From Bacteroidales bacterium (lineage in GTDB: Bacteria; Bacteroidota; Bacteroidia; Bacteroidales; Lentimicrobiaceae): 64,000 bases of DNA. Below, piece by piece: positions 35,432-43,270 of the stretch. Position 1 is the first letter of the stretch. Every line of letters begins with the position of its first letter. A model generated the notes under the pieces. It worked only from the letters and a program-made list of their open reading frames with translations, ran no database searches and was not told the DNA's origin. The stretch is taken from contig JADJEQ010000011.1 in NCBI GenBank assembly GCA_016709025.1, positions 186,001 to 250,000 on the forward strand, given 5' to 3'. A program made the translations under genes and the position numbers.

Positions 35432-36495
35432 TATTCCTTCACCCTCATTATTGAAAACAAACTGAACATCCAGCCGGGAAGCGGACCAGCTTTGCGTTTT
35501 GTTAGATCGAGAAACCAGCCAAGTTTCTTAACCAGGGGAATTTTATGTGTTTCAACAAACTCTATTAACGTTCCTTCGGGAGCCTGTATATATGAAAAAC
35601 TACCGGCAGCCTCACCCATATCAAAGGTATCCATATCCTTTGCACTGTCCACGGTAAATGGGAAGCCCTCAGATTTTACCATTTCACGCAGGCTGTCCAT
35701 ACCATTGATATCAAAACACAAGTGAATGAATCCGGGATCACCCCAGAGGCGGCCTTCGAAGATATCGCGTGGTTTACGGTCAATTACCTGTATTAGTTCG
35801 ATGCACGAAGGCCCGAACAAAGGGCTGAAGGCGCCATTGCGTTTTTCCGAATGGTTCAGCAGCACCCTCCTGAAACTATGTTCTGAACCCGGGAGCCCGG
35901 CCAGATCAGGAAAACTCCCGGATTTATCGTAAACAACTATATTGTATCCGAGTATTTTTTGATAAACAGGGAGGCTTTCTTCAATGCTGTTCACACCAAT
36001 TACTGCACCGTATATTCCACCGTTGAACGACTTTTGCTTCCTGAAAACAACGGGCTCATTTACGACATCCCAAATGTTGCCATAAAGGTCTTTCAGATAA
36101 AAATGTTCATTTCCGGCCGGGTCAGTCACGATACCGGTTAGCAGCGAAAGGTCCCATTTCCGATATTGCTCATAGGTTCTCCTTACATCGCACGATTTCA
36201 GTTTGCCACTAAAAATACCCAGATCACCAAGCAAAACTTCAAACAAAGGGGGTTCAGGCTTTTTACCGGTATGTTGCCATATTTCGAAGCCGCCACCTCC
36301 CTGAAGGTTCAGGGCAAGAATTGCGTGCCTTTCACGTGGTTCACCCTGTGTATGAGGAAGCATTAATTCAGCCATAGCAGCCTCTTCAAACATCTTAATG
36401 TCCATACCGAAAAACCTGCGGTACCAGGCAAATGCCTCATGGATGTTTGTCACCCCTACTCCCAACTGCTGAATTCCGTTGATCTGTGTACTCAT
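35431..36495 (-). CDS. Two-domain VOC (glyoxalase-type) protein
   Basis: 354 residues with two vicinal-oxygen-chelate modules. Module 1 (about 1-150) starts IQQLGVGVTNIHEAFAWYRRFFG and module 2 (about 160-325) starts YGAVIGVNSIEESLPVYQKILGYN. Metal ligands could include His/Glu in GDPGFIHLCFDING and TLIEFVETHK. The family includes glyoxalases, dioxygenases and resistance proteins, and the substrate is not known. It is followed in transcription order by repeats and preceded by an SDR gene only 60 bases away (SDR start at 37350, stop at 36556), so an SDR-VOC operon is plausible and would suggest a small-molecule pathway. Confidence 0.85.
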   Translation of the reverse strand: MSTQINGIQQLGVGVTNIHEAFAWYRRFFGMDIKMFEEAAMAELMLPHTQGEPRERHAILALNLQGGGGFEIWQHTGKKPEPPLFEVLLGDLGIFSGKLKSCDVRRTYEQYRKWDLSLLTGIVTDPAGNEHFYLKDLYGNIWDVVNEPVVFRKQKSFNGGIYGAVIGVNSIEESLPVYQKILGYNIVVYDKSGSFPDLAGLPGSEHSFRRVLLNHSEKRNGAFSPLFGPSCIELIQVIDRKPRDIFEGRLWGDPGFIHLCFDINGMDSLREMVKSEGFPFTVDSAKDMDTFDMGEAAGSFSYIQAPEGTLIEFVETHKIPLVKKLGWFLDLTKRKAGPLPGWMFSLFSIMRVKE

Positions 36496-36555
36496 TTTTT
36501 ATTTAATGATTGACTTAATACTATGTGACAGAAAACAGTATGATGGAAAAATCTG

Positions 36556-37350
36556 TTAAACAGGCCTGATTCTGGTTGCCAGGATGTAATAAAGCGCAGG
36601 AAAAAAACGCCTGATATGAACCATAAGCAATTCGCTCCCGCCAACCAGAATTTCTTTTTTTTCTTTCTGCAGTCCTTTTAAAATCTGCCTGGCGGCTTTT
36701 TCCGCAGTGATGCCATTCTCCTGCCCCGGATCCATTTTCCCATATTCATTGCCTTCCCGGTTTATGGCAAATTTTGAAATATTTGTCCGGACCCTTCCAG
36801 GGATAAGCACACTGACTTTTATATTGTACTTGCTGTTTTCAGCCAGTAAGCTTTCAAAAAATCCATGAAGAGCATGTTTTGAAGCTGAATAGGCTGAACG
36901 GTAAGGGAATCCAAACTTTCCTACCATGCTGGAAGTAACGGAAATCTGACCTCCTCCGTTTGATATCATATCCGGGAGAATTGCTTTAACGAGAGCCACC
37001 ACGCCGAAAAAATTAATTTCCATTATTCTCCGGTCGATGTCAACAGGCGTTTCTGCTACAAGTGAACGTTGACTAATCCCTGCAAACTGATAAAGACCAT
37101 CAATGTGGATACCATCGGACAGAACCTTTCCGGCAAGTTGGCTAATTGCATTAAAATCAGACATATCCAATACCTCAGAACGCACACGGGCTCCTAAGGA
37201 TGAAATCTCCGAAGCAGTTTTTTCCAGACCAACCCTATCGCGATCCGAAATTATTAACAATGACGCTTGCTTCGCGAGTAAAAGCGATAAAGCCTTCCCC
37301 ATGCCCGACGCCGCTCCTGTGATCCAGAAGGTTTTTCCTGTAGGGTTCAT
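36556..37350 (-). CDS. Short-chain dehydrogenase/reductase
   Basis: 264 residues, classical SDR. The NAD(P)-binding motif is TGAASGMG near residues 11-18, and the active-site Tyr and Lys are in YSASKHA near 153-159 with Ser in SVTSSMVG. The C-terminal segment is hydrophobic with RRFFPALYYILATR, which may associate with membrane, as in SDRs acting on lipids or retinol-like substrates. The substrate is unknown. It precedes the VOC gene by 60 bases on the same strand. Confidence 0.92.
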   Translation of the reverse strand: MNPTGKTFWITGAASGMGKALSLLLAKQASLLIISDRDRVGLEKTASEISSLGARVRSEVLDMSDFNAISQLAGKVLSDGIHIDGLYQFAGISQRSLVAETPVDIDRRIMEINFFGVVALVKAILPDMISNGGGQISVTSSMVGKFGFPYRSAYSASKHALHGFFESLLAENSKYNIKVSVLIPGRVRTNISKFAINREGNEYGKMDPGQENGITAEKAARQILKGLQKEKKEILVGGSELLMVHIRRFFPALYYILATRIRPV

Positions 37351-37663
37351 CTATCTCTGTTCAAAGTGCGAATATATGAAAATCTTAGCCTTTTAACCGA
37401 ATTTAATGAACAGTAAATTGCACATTCCTGAATTTTTATACACGACTCGTCATCTGGACTAATTTAAAATAATTTACAAGAATAGCAGCTTAGTAAAAAA
37501 AATCATAAATAAATTTTGTACCTTGTTCCCATATTTGCAATAAGTACATTTGTTAACCAACTTATTAATAATCAAATTCTCCGAAGTTCTTTTGCACCTG
37601 ATACCAGTTATTTTTCATTGGTCATTCTGATTCGTATTGAATTTCAATCTTTAACAACCTATT
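37351..37663. other. Intergenic region between divergent genes
   Basis: No gene is seen. The half next to the T9SS gene is AT-rich and contains TTTTGTACCTTG and CATATTTGC (about 37514-37538), each one base away from the TAnnTTTG consensus, so a promoter for the plus-strand gene probably lies here with a leader of about 130 bases. No palindrome or repeat array is visible. Confidence 0.4.
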
Positions 37664-40357
37664 ATGAAGAAAATTTTCTTTTTCATTTTTTCATTTGCCC
37701 TCAGCCTGAACTTTGTTTCAGCACAATGGAGTAACAATGCAGCCCTGAACAATGCAATCGGCGCATTAACCGGAGAACAGGCCATTCCTAAAATCGCAAC
37801 CTGTCCAAACGGAGACACCTATATTGGATTCTTCTCCAACGAATCCGGCAATTACGATGTGAGACTGCAGCGGCTTGACAGCCAGGGCAATGAACTCTGG
37901 GCGACTGGTGGTATTCTGATCAGCAACAATGCCTCGATGACCTGGCTGACCGATTGGGATATGACTGCCGATGTGAATAACCACTGCGTGCTGACCTGGC
38001 AGGATATCCGGAACGGCAACAACAACGCCTATGCTTACCGTATTTCGCCCAGCGGAAGCTTCGTATGGGGACCCAACGGGATTGCCCTCTCCAACAATTC
38101 TGAATTCAATGCTTCCCCAAAAGTAACCTGTACAGCAGCCGGAAATGCAGTTTTTGCATGGGCTTCGGGCGATGTTATTATTATGCAGAAGATCAATCCG
38201 GCAGGAGCTAAACAATGGGGCGACAATGGCATTACACTCACTTCTTCCAATACCCTTAGCTGGCCTCAGCTTATGCCGGTCGGGTCAGACGATGTTGTGA
38301 TGAAATATTTTGAAGACAGCGGTCCTCCCAATGCCGTAACCAGGCTTGTTTATGCACAACGCTACAGTTCGACCGGCACCCCGGTTTGGACTTCACCGAC
38401 AATAATATCAGATGCTACCGGGATTTCTTCCTGGACTCAGATATTCCCTTTCATCAACGATGGCAGTGACGGATTCTATATTGCCTGGCACGATGACCGT
38501 GACAATAACCAACTTGCCTCAGTCTGGGTTCAGCACATCAGCTCATCCGGCGACATTCTGTTTGCAGCGGATGGAATTGAAGCCTCGACTCAGGGAGGGA
38601 TGAACCATTATTACCCTTACCTTGCCCTTCCTCCCGGTTCAAATGATGTCTATGTTTTCTGGAATGAAATGAACGGCCTTCAAAGTTTAAAAGGTATTTT
38701 AGGTCAAAAGTTATCGTCGACAGGAACACGTCAATGGGGCAACAGTGGGATGGTATTTATTCCTGTATCTGCAACACAGGTACTTCCACTGGGTGCAGGA
38801 AGTACGCCTACTGATGTGATGGTGCTTTATGATGAATCCATTTCGGCTTCAGCCTCTGCCCTGAAAGCTATGCGTATCGCGAATGACGGTAGTTTTGTGT
38901 GGCCCGGCAACTTTGTGAATGTAAGCACAGCTTCCTCATCCAAAGTTCACACCGTGATCAACGATTTTCAGGACAACCAGTGGATCATCAGTTGGGAAGA
39001 TAACCGCAATGGAGCTTCAGACATTTATGCCCAGAACCTCCTTCCTGATGGTTCTCTTGGTGTTTGGGACCCGCAGTATGGTAGCCTGCAGGGGCAGGTT
39101 ACTCTAAATGGTGGCCCGGGAAATGTTACTCAGGTTGTTGTTACCGCAGGCAGCGAATCTACCTATCCTGATGCTACCGGCTACTATATATTCAACAGTA
39201 TACTGGTCGGAACTTATGATGTATCAGCCTCTCTGGCAGGCTATTACCCCAGTATAATAAACGATGTGATTGTGATTGAAAACCAGGCTACACTTGGAGT
39301 TGACTTTTTACTTGAACCAATCCCTACCACCGGATATATCGAAGGTCAGGTTATTCTTTCAGGTGGAAGCGGTGATGTGACCCAAACTTTAATTACAGCT
39401 GGCAGTCACACAACCCATCCGAATTCCGGCGGTTTTTACAATCTTGAAACCGAAGTGGGTATCTGGGATGTAGAAGCCAATCTGGCTGGATATACCCCTC
39501 AGATCAGGGCAGGCATTAATGTTGCCCCGGGCGAAACAACCCCTGATGTTGATTTTACGTTATCTCCACTTCCTACCACAGGCTACCTCCAGGGAACCAT
39601 TATCCTTACAGGTGGAACAGCTGATGTTACCCTGGCCACAGTAACAGCCGGAACCCAGACAGTTCATCCCGGAGCAAATGGTTTTTATTTCATGGAAATT
39701 ACAGCCGGAATATATACAGTTACAGCTACACATCCATACACCGATACACAATCACTTGAAAACATAGTTGTTGAGCCGGGCTTATCCACTGCAGGTGTTA
39801 ATTTCACGCTGAATGTTATGCGCACCGACCTTGTTTGCAAAGCCGTTGATCAATTCGGAGGCGTTGTTTATGATGCCGAAATTGAGGTTACCGGGCCGGA
39901 AGGCACCTACTCAGGTATCATAACCGGTGATTCGCTGGTATTTGAGATTATTCCCTATGGTTTGTATGAAGGTACCGGAACGATCAACGGCTCAATGCCC
40001 GTATACTCTGATACCCTTATTGATGGCGGTAATCACCACCTTGTTTTCGTTTTTATTGTTGGATCTACAAGTCATTTACCCCTTGATCTGAATATCTCTG
40101 TCCAGCCCAACCCGGCTACTCCGGAAAGCAGGATAACAATTGAAACACAGCAAACAATCACACTTACAATTGAATTGCTGGATTCGGAAGGCAAAAGCAT
40201 TGGAAAACCGATAAATGGTATGGTTGACAAAGGCATCAATGAATGGCCTTTGCATCTTTTAACCAGGGGAAAAGATCTTTCACCGGGCTTGTATTTACTT
40301 GCGATCAGGATCAACGACACTGTGTTTACAAAGAAAATACTCATCAATAATCAATAG
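37664..40357 (+). CDS. T9SS-secreted protein with carboxypeptidase-regulatory-like repeats
   Basis: 897 residues. A signal peptide (MKKIFFFIFSFALSLNFVSAQ) precedes a 440-residue region of propeller-like repeats (RLDSQGNELWATGGI, KINPAGAKQWGDNGI, KLSSTGTRQWGNSGM). Three tandem carboxypeptidase-regulatory-like (beta-sandwich) modules follow at about 470-545, 550-625 and 635-710, each starting G-xxG-V-L-GG and holding TAGS..THP and GTYDVSA/GIWDVEA. The last 90 residues form a T9SS type A sorting domain (NISVQPNPATPES, LSPGLYLLAI, KKILINNQ). The protein should be exported through T9SS and attached to or released from the surface. Its exact binding role is unknown. Confidence 0.88.
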   Translation: MKKIFFFIFSFALSLNFVSAQWSNNAALNNAIGALTGEQAIPKIATCPNGDTYIGFFSNESGNYDVRLQRLDSQGNELWATGGILISNNASMTWLTDWDMTADVNNHCVLTWQDIRNGNNNAYAYRISPSGSFVWGPNGIALSNNSEFNASPKVTCTAAGNAVFAWASGDVIIMQKINPAGAKQWGDNGITLTSSNTLSWPQLMPVGSDDVVMKYFEDSGPPNAVTRLVYAQRYSSTGTPVWTSPTIISDATGISSWTQIFPFINDGSDGFYIAWHDDRDNNQLASVWVQHISSSGDILFAADGIEASTQGGMNHYYPYLALPPGSNDVYVFWNEMNGLQSLKGILGQKLSSTGTRQWGNSGMVFIPVSATQVLPLGAGSTPTDVMVLYDESISASASALKAMRIANDGSFVWPGNFVNVSTASSSKVHTVINDFQDNQWIISWEDNRNGASDIYAQNLLPDGSLGVWDPQYGSLQGQVTLNGGPGNVTQVVVTAGSESTYPDATGYYIFNSILVGTYDVSASLAGYYPSIINDVIVIENQATLGVDFLLEPIPTTGYIEGQVILSGGSGDVTQTLITAGSHTTHPNSGGFYNLETEVGIWDVEANLAGYTPQIRAGINVAPGETTPDVDFTLSPLPTTGYLQGTIILTGGTADVTLATVTAGTQTVHPGANGFYFMEITAGIYTVTATHPYTDTQSLENIVVEPGLSTAGVNFTLNVMRTDLVCKAVDQFGGVVYDAEIEVTGPEGTYSGIITGDSLVFEIIPYGLYEGTGTINGSMPVYSDTLIDGGNHHLVFVFIVGSTSHLPLDLNISVQPNPATPESRITIETQQTITLTIELLDSEGKSIGKPINGMVDKGINEWPLHLLTRGKDLSPGLYLLAIRINDTVFTKKILINNQ

Positions 40358-40404
40358 CAGATTAAGTTTCTTACAATAAAAACATCTTGAAAATTTCATT
40401 CATA

Positions 40405-40430
40405 GCAGCGGTTTCAGGTGAAGCCGCTGC
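40405..40430 (+). terminator. Hairpin after the T9SS gene
   Basis: GCAGCGGTTTC (40405-40415) pairs with GAAGCCGCTGC (40420-40430) around AGGT, with one G-U pair. No U tract follows, so it may stabilise the 3' end or stop transcription weakly. It lies 48 bases after the stop. Confidence 0.6.
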
Positions 40431-40434
40431 ATTC

Positions 40435-40467
40435 ATATCCCAATATCGGGATATTTAAATATCTTTG
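40435..40467 (+). promoter_or_regulatory. Promoter of the OB-fold lipoprotein gene with a palindrome
   Basis: TATCTTTG (40460-40467) is the -7 box, 38 bases before the ATG. A perfect 7-bp palindrome, ATATCCC (40435-40441) and GGGATAT (40448-40454), fills the spacer/-33 area, where a repressor or activator could bind. Confidence 0.6.
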
Positions 40468-40505
40468 CAGACCATAACGATTTATTAACCATTTCACATC
40501 CAACT

Positions 40506-41246
40506 ATGAAAAAAGCAAGCATAAACCTGACAGCATTCTTTTCGCTTTTTATTATCTTTCTGAGCATGACTGCGTGCAACCAGGACAAGAAGAACCAAAC
40601 AGCCACAGATTTGCCTCCGGGCACCCATGCTGTTGATGTGATTGAAGTAATTCAGACTTCCAATTACACCTACCTTCAGGTTTTTGAGAACGATCAAAAA
40701 TTCTGGATAGCAATAGCCCGGACTGAAGCCAAAACAGGCGATGTCTTTTATTTTACCAATGCGATGGAAATGAAAGACTTTAAGAGCAAAGAACTCAACC
40801 GTACTTTTCCTTCCATATTATTTGTGAACGATCCGAGTACCACGCCTCCGACTGCAAATAAAATGGGCCAGTCACCCGGTAAGATTACTGCTAAAAGGTT
40901 GACCGATATCTCCGTAGAGCCTTTGAAAGATGGGATCACAATTTCGGAACTCTTTAAAAATAAGGCCAATTATGCGGAAAAATCTGTTAAAATCCGTGGT
41001 GTTGTCGTGAAGTACAATAAAAATATTATGGGCAAAAACTGGGCACACATTCAGGATGGCACTGAATCCGGTGATAGTTACGATCTTACAGTTACCTCCA
41101 TGGATGCAGTTGAAGAGGGCAACATAGTTACCTTCGAAGGCACAATCCATCTTGAAAAAGACTTTGGTGCAGGTTATGCCTATGATGTAATTATGGAAGA
41201 TGCCAAGGCTATTGAGATTAAAACAAATGGCGATGCCAGCCTTTAA
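40506..41246 (+). CDS. Lipoprotein with OB-fold/NrfJ-like domains
   Basis: 246 residues. The lipoprotein signal ends at Cys24 (LSMTAC). Residues about 38-100 (HAVDVIEVIQTSNYTYLQVFENDQKFWIAI, TGDVFYF) resemble the small NrfJ-like domain linked to cytochrome c nitrite reduction and similar systems. Residues about 150-240 (KSVKIRGVVVKYNKNIMGKNWAHIQDG, GNIVTFEGTI) look like an OB-fold of the kind fused to such domains. No heme or redox motif is present. The gene stands alone with its own promoter; its function is not known. Confidence 0.7.
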   Translation: MKKASINLTAFFSLFIIFLSMTACNQDKKNQTATDLPPGTHAVDVIEVIQTSNYTYLQVFENDQKFWIAIARTEAKTGDVFYFTNAMEMKDFKSKELNRTFPSILFVNDPSTTPPTANKMGQSPGKITAKRLTDISVEPLKDGITISELFKNKANYAEKSVKIRGVVVKYNKNIMGKNWAHIQDGTESGDSYDLTVTSMDAVEEGNIVTFEGTIHLEKDFGAGYAYDVIMEDAKAIEIKTNGDASL

Positions 41247-41320
41247 TATCGGAATTGGATTTTTGATTTAAGTTAAAGACCATATTTCAACAGGAGACCC
41301 GATGCTTCAGGTCTCCTGTT

Positions 41321-42550
41321 TTATTTTGATGCAACACTATTATCAATCAGCTGTATTGTCTTTCTTTTAAGAATTGCCTGAGCTGCATAATAACCCATCG
41401 AAAAACCCGCCTGCAGCAGAAAACCTCCGGTTGGTGCATCCCAGTCTGCCATTTCTCCGACGCAGAAAACTGAGGGAAACTTTTTCAGGGAAAAGTCAGG
41501 GTTCAGCTCTTCTATGTTCAGACCTCCAACCGTAGAAATCGCTTCCTCCACCGGTCTTAATGACGCAACCGGGATGGACAGATCCTTAATCAAGTATGAA
41601 AATCTTTGCGGACTGGTATATGATTCCTTATCTGAATAAGTTTTGATCAAAGCCATCGAGGTTGAATTCAGGTTAAATACAGTAGAATAATCTGCAGTTT
41701 TAAGAATACTGTCTGCTTTACCTTTCAGTTGTTCCATCGTATTGACCGGTTTGAAATCAATCCTGATCACAGGGACTTCATTCATTGAAAGAATCGTCCT
41801 GATTTCAGGAACCAGCGGGTAAACAGCGTTGCCTTCCAGACCGTATTCTGTTATCAGGGCTTCTCCCCTGCTCACTTTATCATTAACCCGTAATACTATA
41901 TTTTTCAATGGTTTACCAGCATGATACTGTTTAACAGAATCGGGCCAGTTTATGTTCAACCCACAGTTGGAAGGTTGAAACGGAATCGTTGAAATGCCTT
42001 TATCCCTAAATAACTTTGTCCATTTACCATCTGATCCGGTGGAAGGCCAGGAGGCTCCACCCAGCGCCAATACTGCATAATCAGCTTTCATGGTCAGCTT
42101 TCCCTGTGGAGAAAGGAAGGAAAACTCCATATTATTATTGAAAGATTCAAGTTTATGTTTCAGAAAAAACTGCACACCCCTGGCTTTTAAGGACCCGGTA
42201 ATTTTACCGAGAACATGTGCCGGGGTGATTCCTTTTTCAGGGAAAACCCTGCCACTGCTTCCTTCATAGGTTGGGATACCAAGTGAAAGCAGCCACTCAC
42301 GGAACATAAGACCATCGAAATTCGAGAGCGCTTCATTGAGAAACCCGGAGGGTGTATATCTTGAAATCAGATCTTTACGTGAAGCCTTGTTGGTCAGATT
42401 AAAACCGCCTTTACCTGCCAACAGGAATTTCTGACCGGGCATTTTCTCTTTTTCGAAGAGAAATACTTCCAGGTGCTCCGATAAAACCCAGGCAGCCATC
42501 ATTCCGGCCGGACCACCACCGACAACCAGAACTTTTCCAGACTTTTTCAC
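41321..42550 (-). CDS. HI0933/YhiN-family FAD-dependent oxidoreductase
   Basis: 409 residues. The FAD dinucleotide motif is VVGGGPAGMMAA at residues about 8-19, followed by FEKEKMPGQKFLLAGKGGFNLTN, the GKGGcN-type hallmark of the HI0933/YhiN flavoproteins. C-terminal AEMADWDAPTGGFLLQAGFSMG-like sequence (GEMADWDAPTGGFLLQ) closes the FAD site. The physiological reaction is unknown for the family. Its ATG overlaps the stop of the VF530-type gene by 4 bases (ATGA), so the two are translationally coupled. Confidence 0.93.
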   Translation of the reverse strand: MKKSGKVLVVGGGPAGMMAAWVLSEHLEVFLFEKEKMPGQKFLLAGKGGFNLTNKASRKDLISRYTPSGFLNEALSNFDGLMFREWLLSLGIPTYEGSSGRVFPEKGITPAHVLGKITGSLKARGVQFFLKHKLESFNNNMEFSFLSPQGKLTMKADYAVLALGGASWPSTGSDGKWTKLFRDKGISTIPFQPSNCGLNINWPDSVKQYHAGKPLKNIVLRVNDKVSRGEALITEYGLEGNAVYPLVPEIRTILSMNEVPVIRIDFKPVNTMEQLKGKADSILKTADYSTVFNLNSTSMALIKTYSDKESYTSPQRFSYLIKDLSIPVASLRPVEEAISTVGGLNIEELNPDFSLKKFPSVFCVGEMADWDAPTGGFLLQAGFSMGYYAAQAILKRKTIQLIDNSVASK

Positions 42551-42798
42551 TTTTTCCGGGTAATAATCCTGATGTACAAATCTTCAACTTCTTTCCTTGC
42601 CCAGGGAGTTTTTCGAAGAAATTTAAGGCTTGACTGAATACTCGGATTTTCATTGAAGCAACGGATGTTTATATGGTATCCTAACTGTTCCCAGCCATAA
42701 AAGTCGAGCAATTCATTCAGGATATTCTCCAGTGTTTTACCGTGCAGGGGATTGTTGGACTGGGTTTCCATTTGCTGTTTAAGATTTATATTCTGCAA
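42547..42798 (-). CDS. VF530/DUF2132-family small protein
   Basis: 83 residues. NPLHGKTLENILNELLDFYGW, INIRCFNENPSIQSSLKFLRK and TPWARKEVEDLY are near-complete matches to the VF530 family, small helical proteins proposed to bind DNA. An ATG 9 codons further in (42771) would also give a family-like start. It overlaps the flavoprotein gene by 4 bases. The link between a VF530 protein and a flavoprotein is not understood. Confidence 0.92.
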   Translation of the reverse strand: MQNINLKQQMETQSNNPLHGKTLENILNELLDFYGWEQLGYHINIRCFNENPSIQSSLKFLRKTPWARKEVEDLYIRIITRKK

Positions 42799-42928
42799 AA
42801 CTATTCATTCTTTTTAATGCTTCATTTTCTAAATACTCCTCTTTCTAAATATTTCACCGGCAGGCCGGAGACGCAAGCATTGAATCTCTACCTTAAAAAT
42901 TTCAGAAATCCACCTTTCTTTTCAATTT

Positions 42929-43001
42929 AAACCTAACATATTGGCCTGCGACAATGGGATCAGGCACGAGAAGAAAACCTGTCAGGTTTATTTTCATTTC
43001 T
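42929..43001. repeat. Palindromic repeat unit, copy 1 (decayed)
   Basis: 73 bases beginning AAACCTAACATATTGGCC and ending AACCTGTCAGGTTTATTTTC. It aligns end to end with the copy at 43105-43177 but its left palindrome arm has mutated. The middle holds a degenerate TGCGACAATGGGATCAGGC form of the TTCGAC..GCTCAG word. Confidence 0.8.
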
Positions 43002-43104
43002 GATTTTTCATTTTTCAGCTCTTACTTCACTTTTAAGTTCTAACTCTTTGTCCCTGAGATCTTGCCGAAGGTCACTTTCCACCACTTCACAATGCACTTT
43101 TCTT

Positions 43105-43177
43105 AAAACCTAACAGGTTGGCCTTCGACGAAGTGCTCAGGCACCAGAAGAAAACCTGTTAGGTTTATTTTCATTTC
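43105..43177. repeat. Palindromic repeat unit, copy 2 (intact)
   Basis: The arms AAACCTAACAGGTT (43105-43118) and AACCTGTTAGGTTT (about 43152-43165) are a perfect 14-bp inverted repeat, followed by the shared ATTTTCATTTCT tail. The loop contains TTCGACGAAGTGCTCAGG, the interspersed word. It lies 176 bases from copy 1 in the same orientation. Confidence 0.85.
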
Positions 43178-43200
43178 TAACTCTTTTAAACTCTTCACCT

Positions 43201-43270
43201 TCCACTCTTCACTCACTACTCACTACTCACTTTCTTCACTTTTCACTTTTCACTTTTCACTTTTCACTCT
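43201..43270. repeat. CTCACTA and TTTTCAC tandem units
   Basis: Three ACTCACT/CACTACT units followed by five TTTTCAC/TTTCAC units, running up to the stop of the DUF5686 gene. On that gene's strand the array is purine-rich (GTGAAAA), so the mRNA tail would be purine-rich, as after the OmpA gene. Confidence 0.8.
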
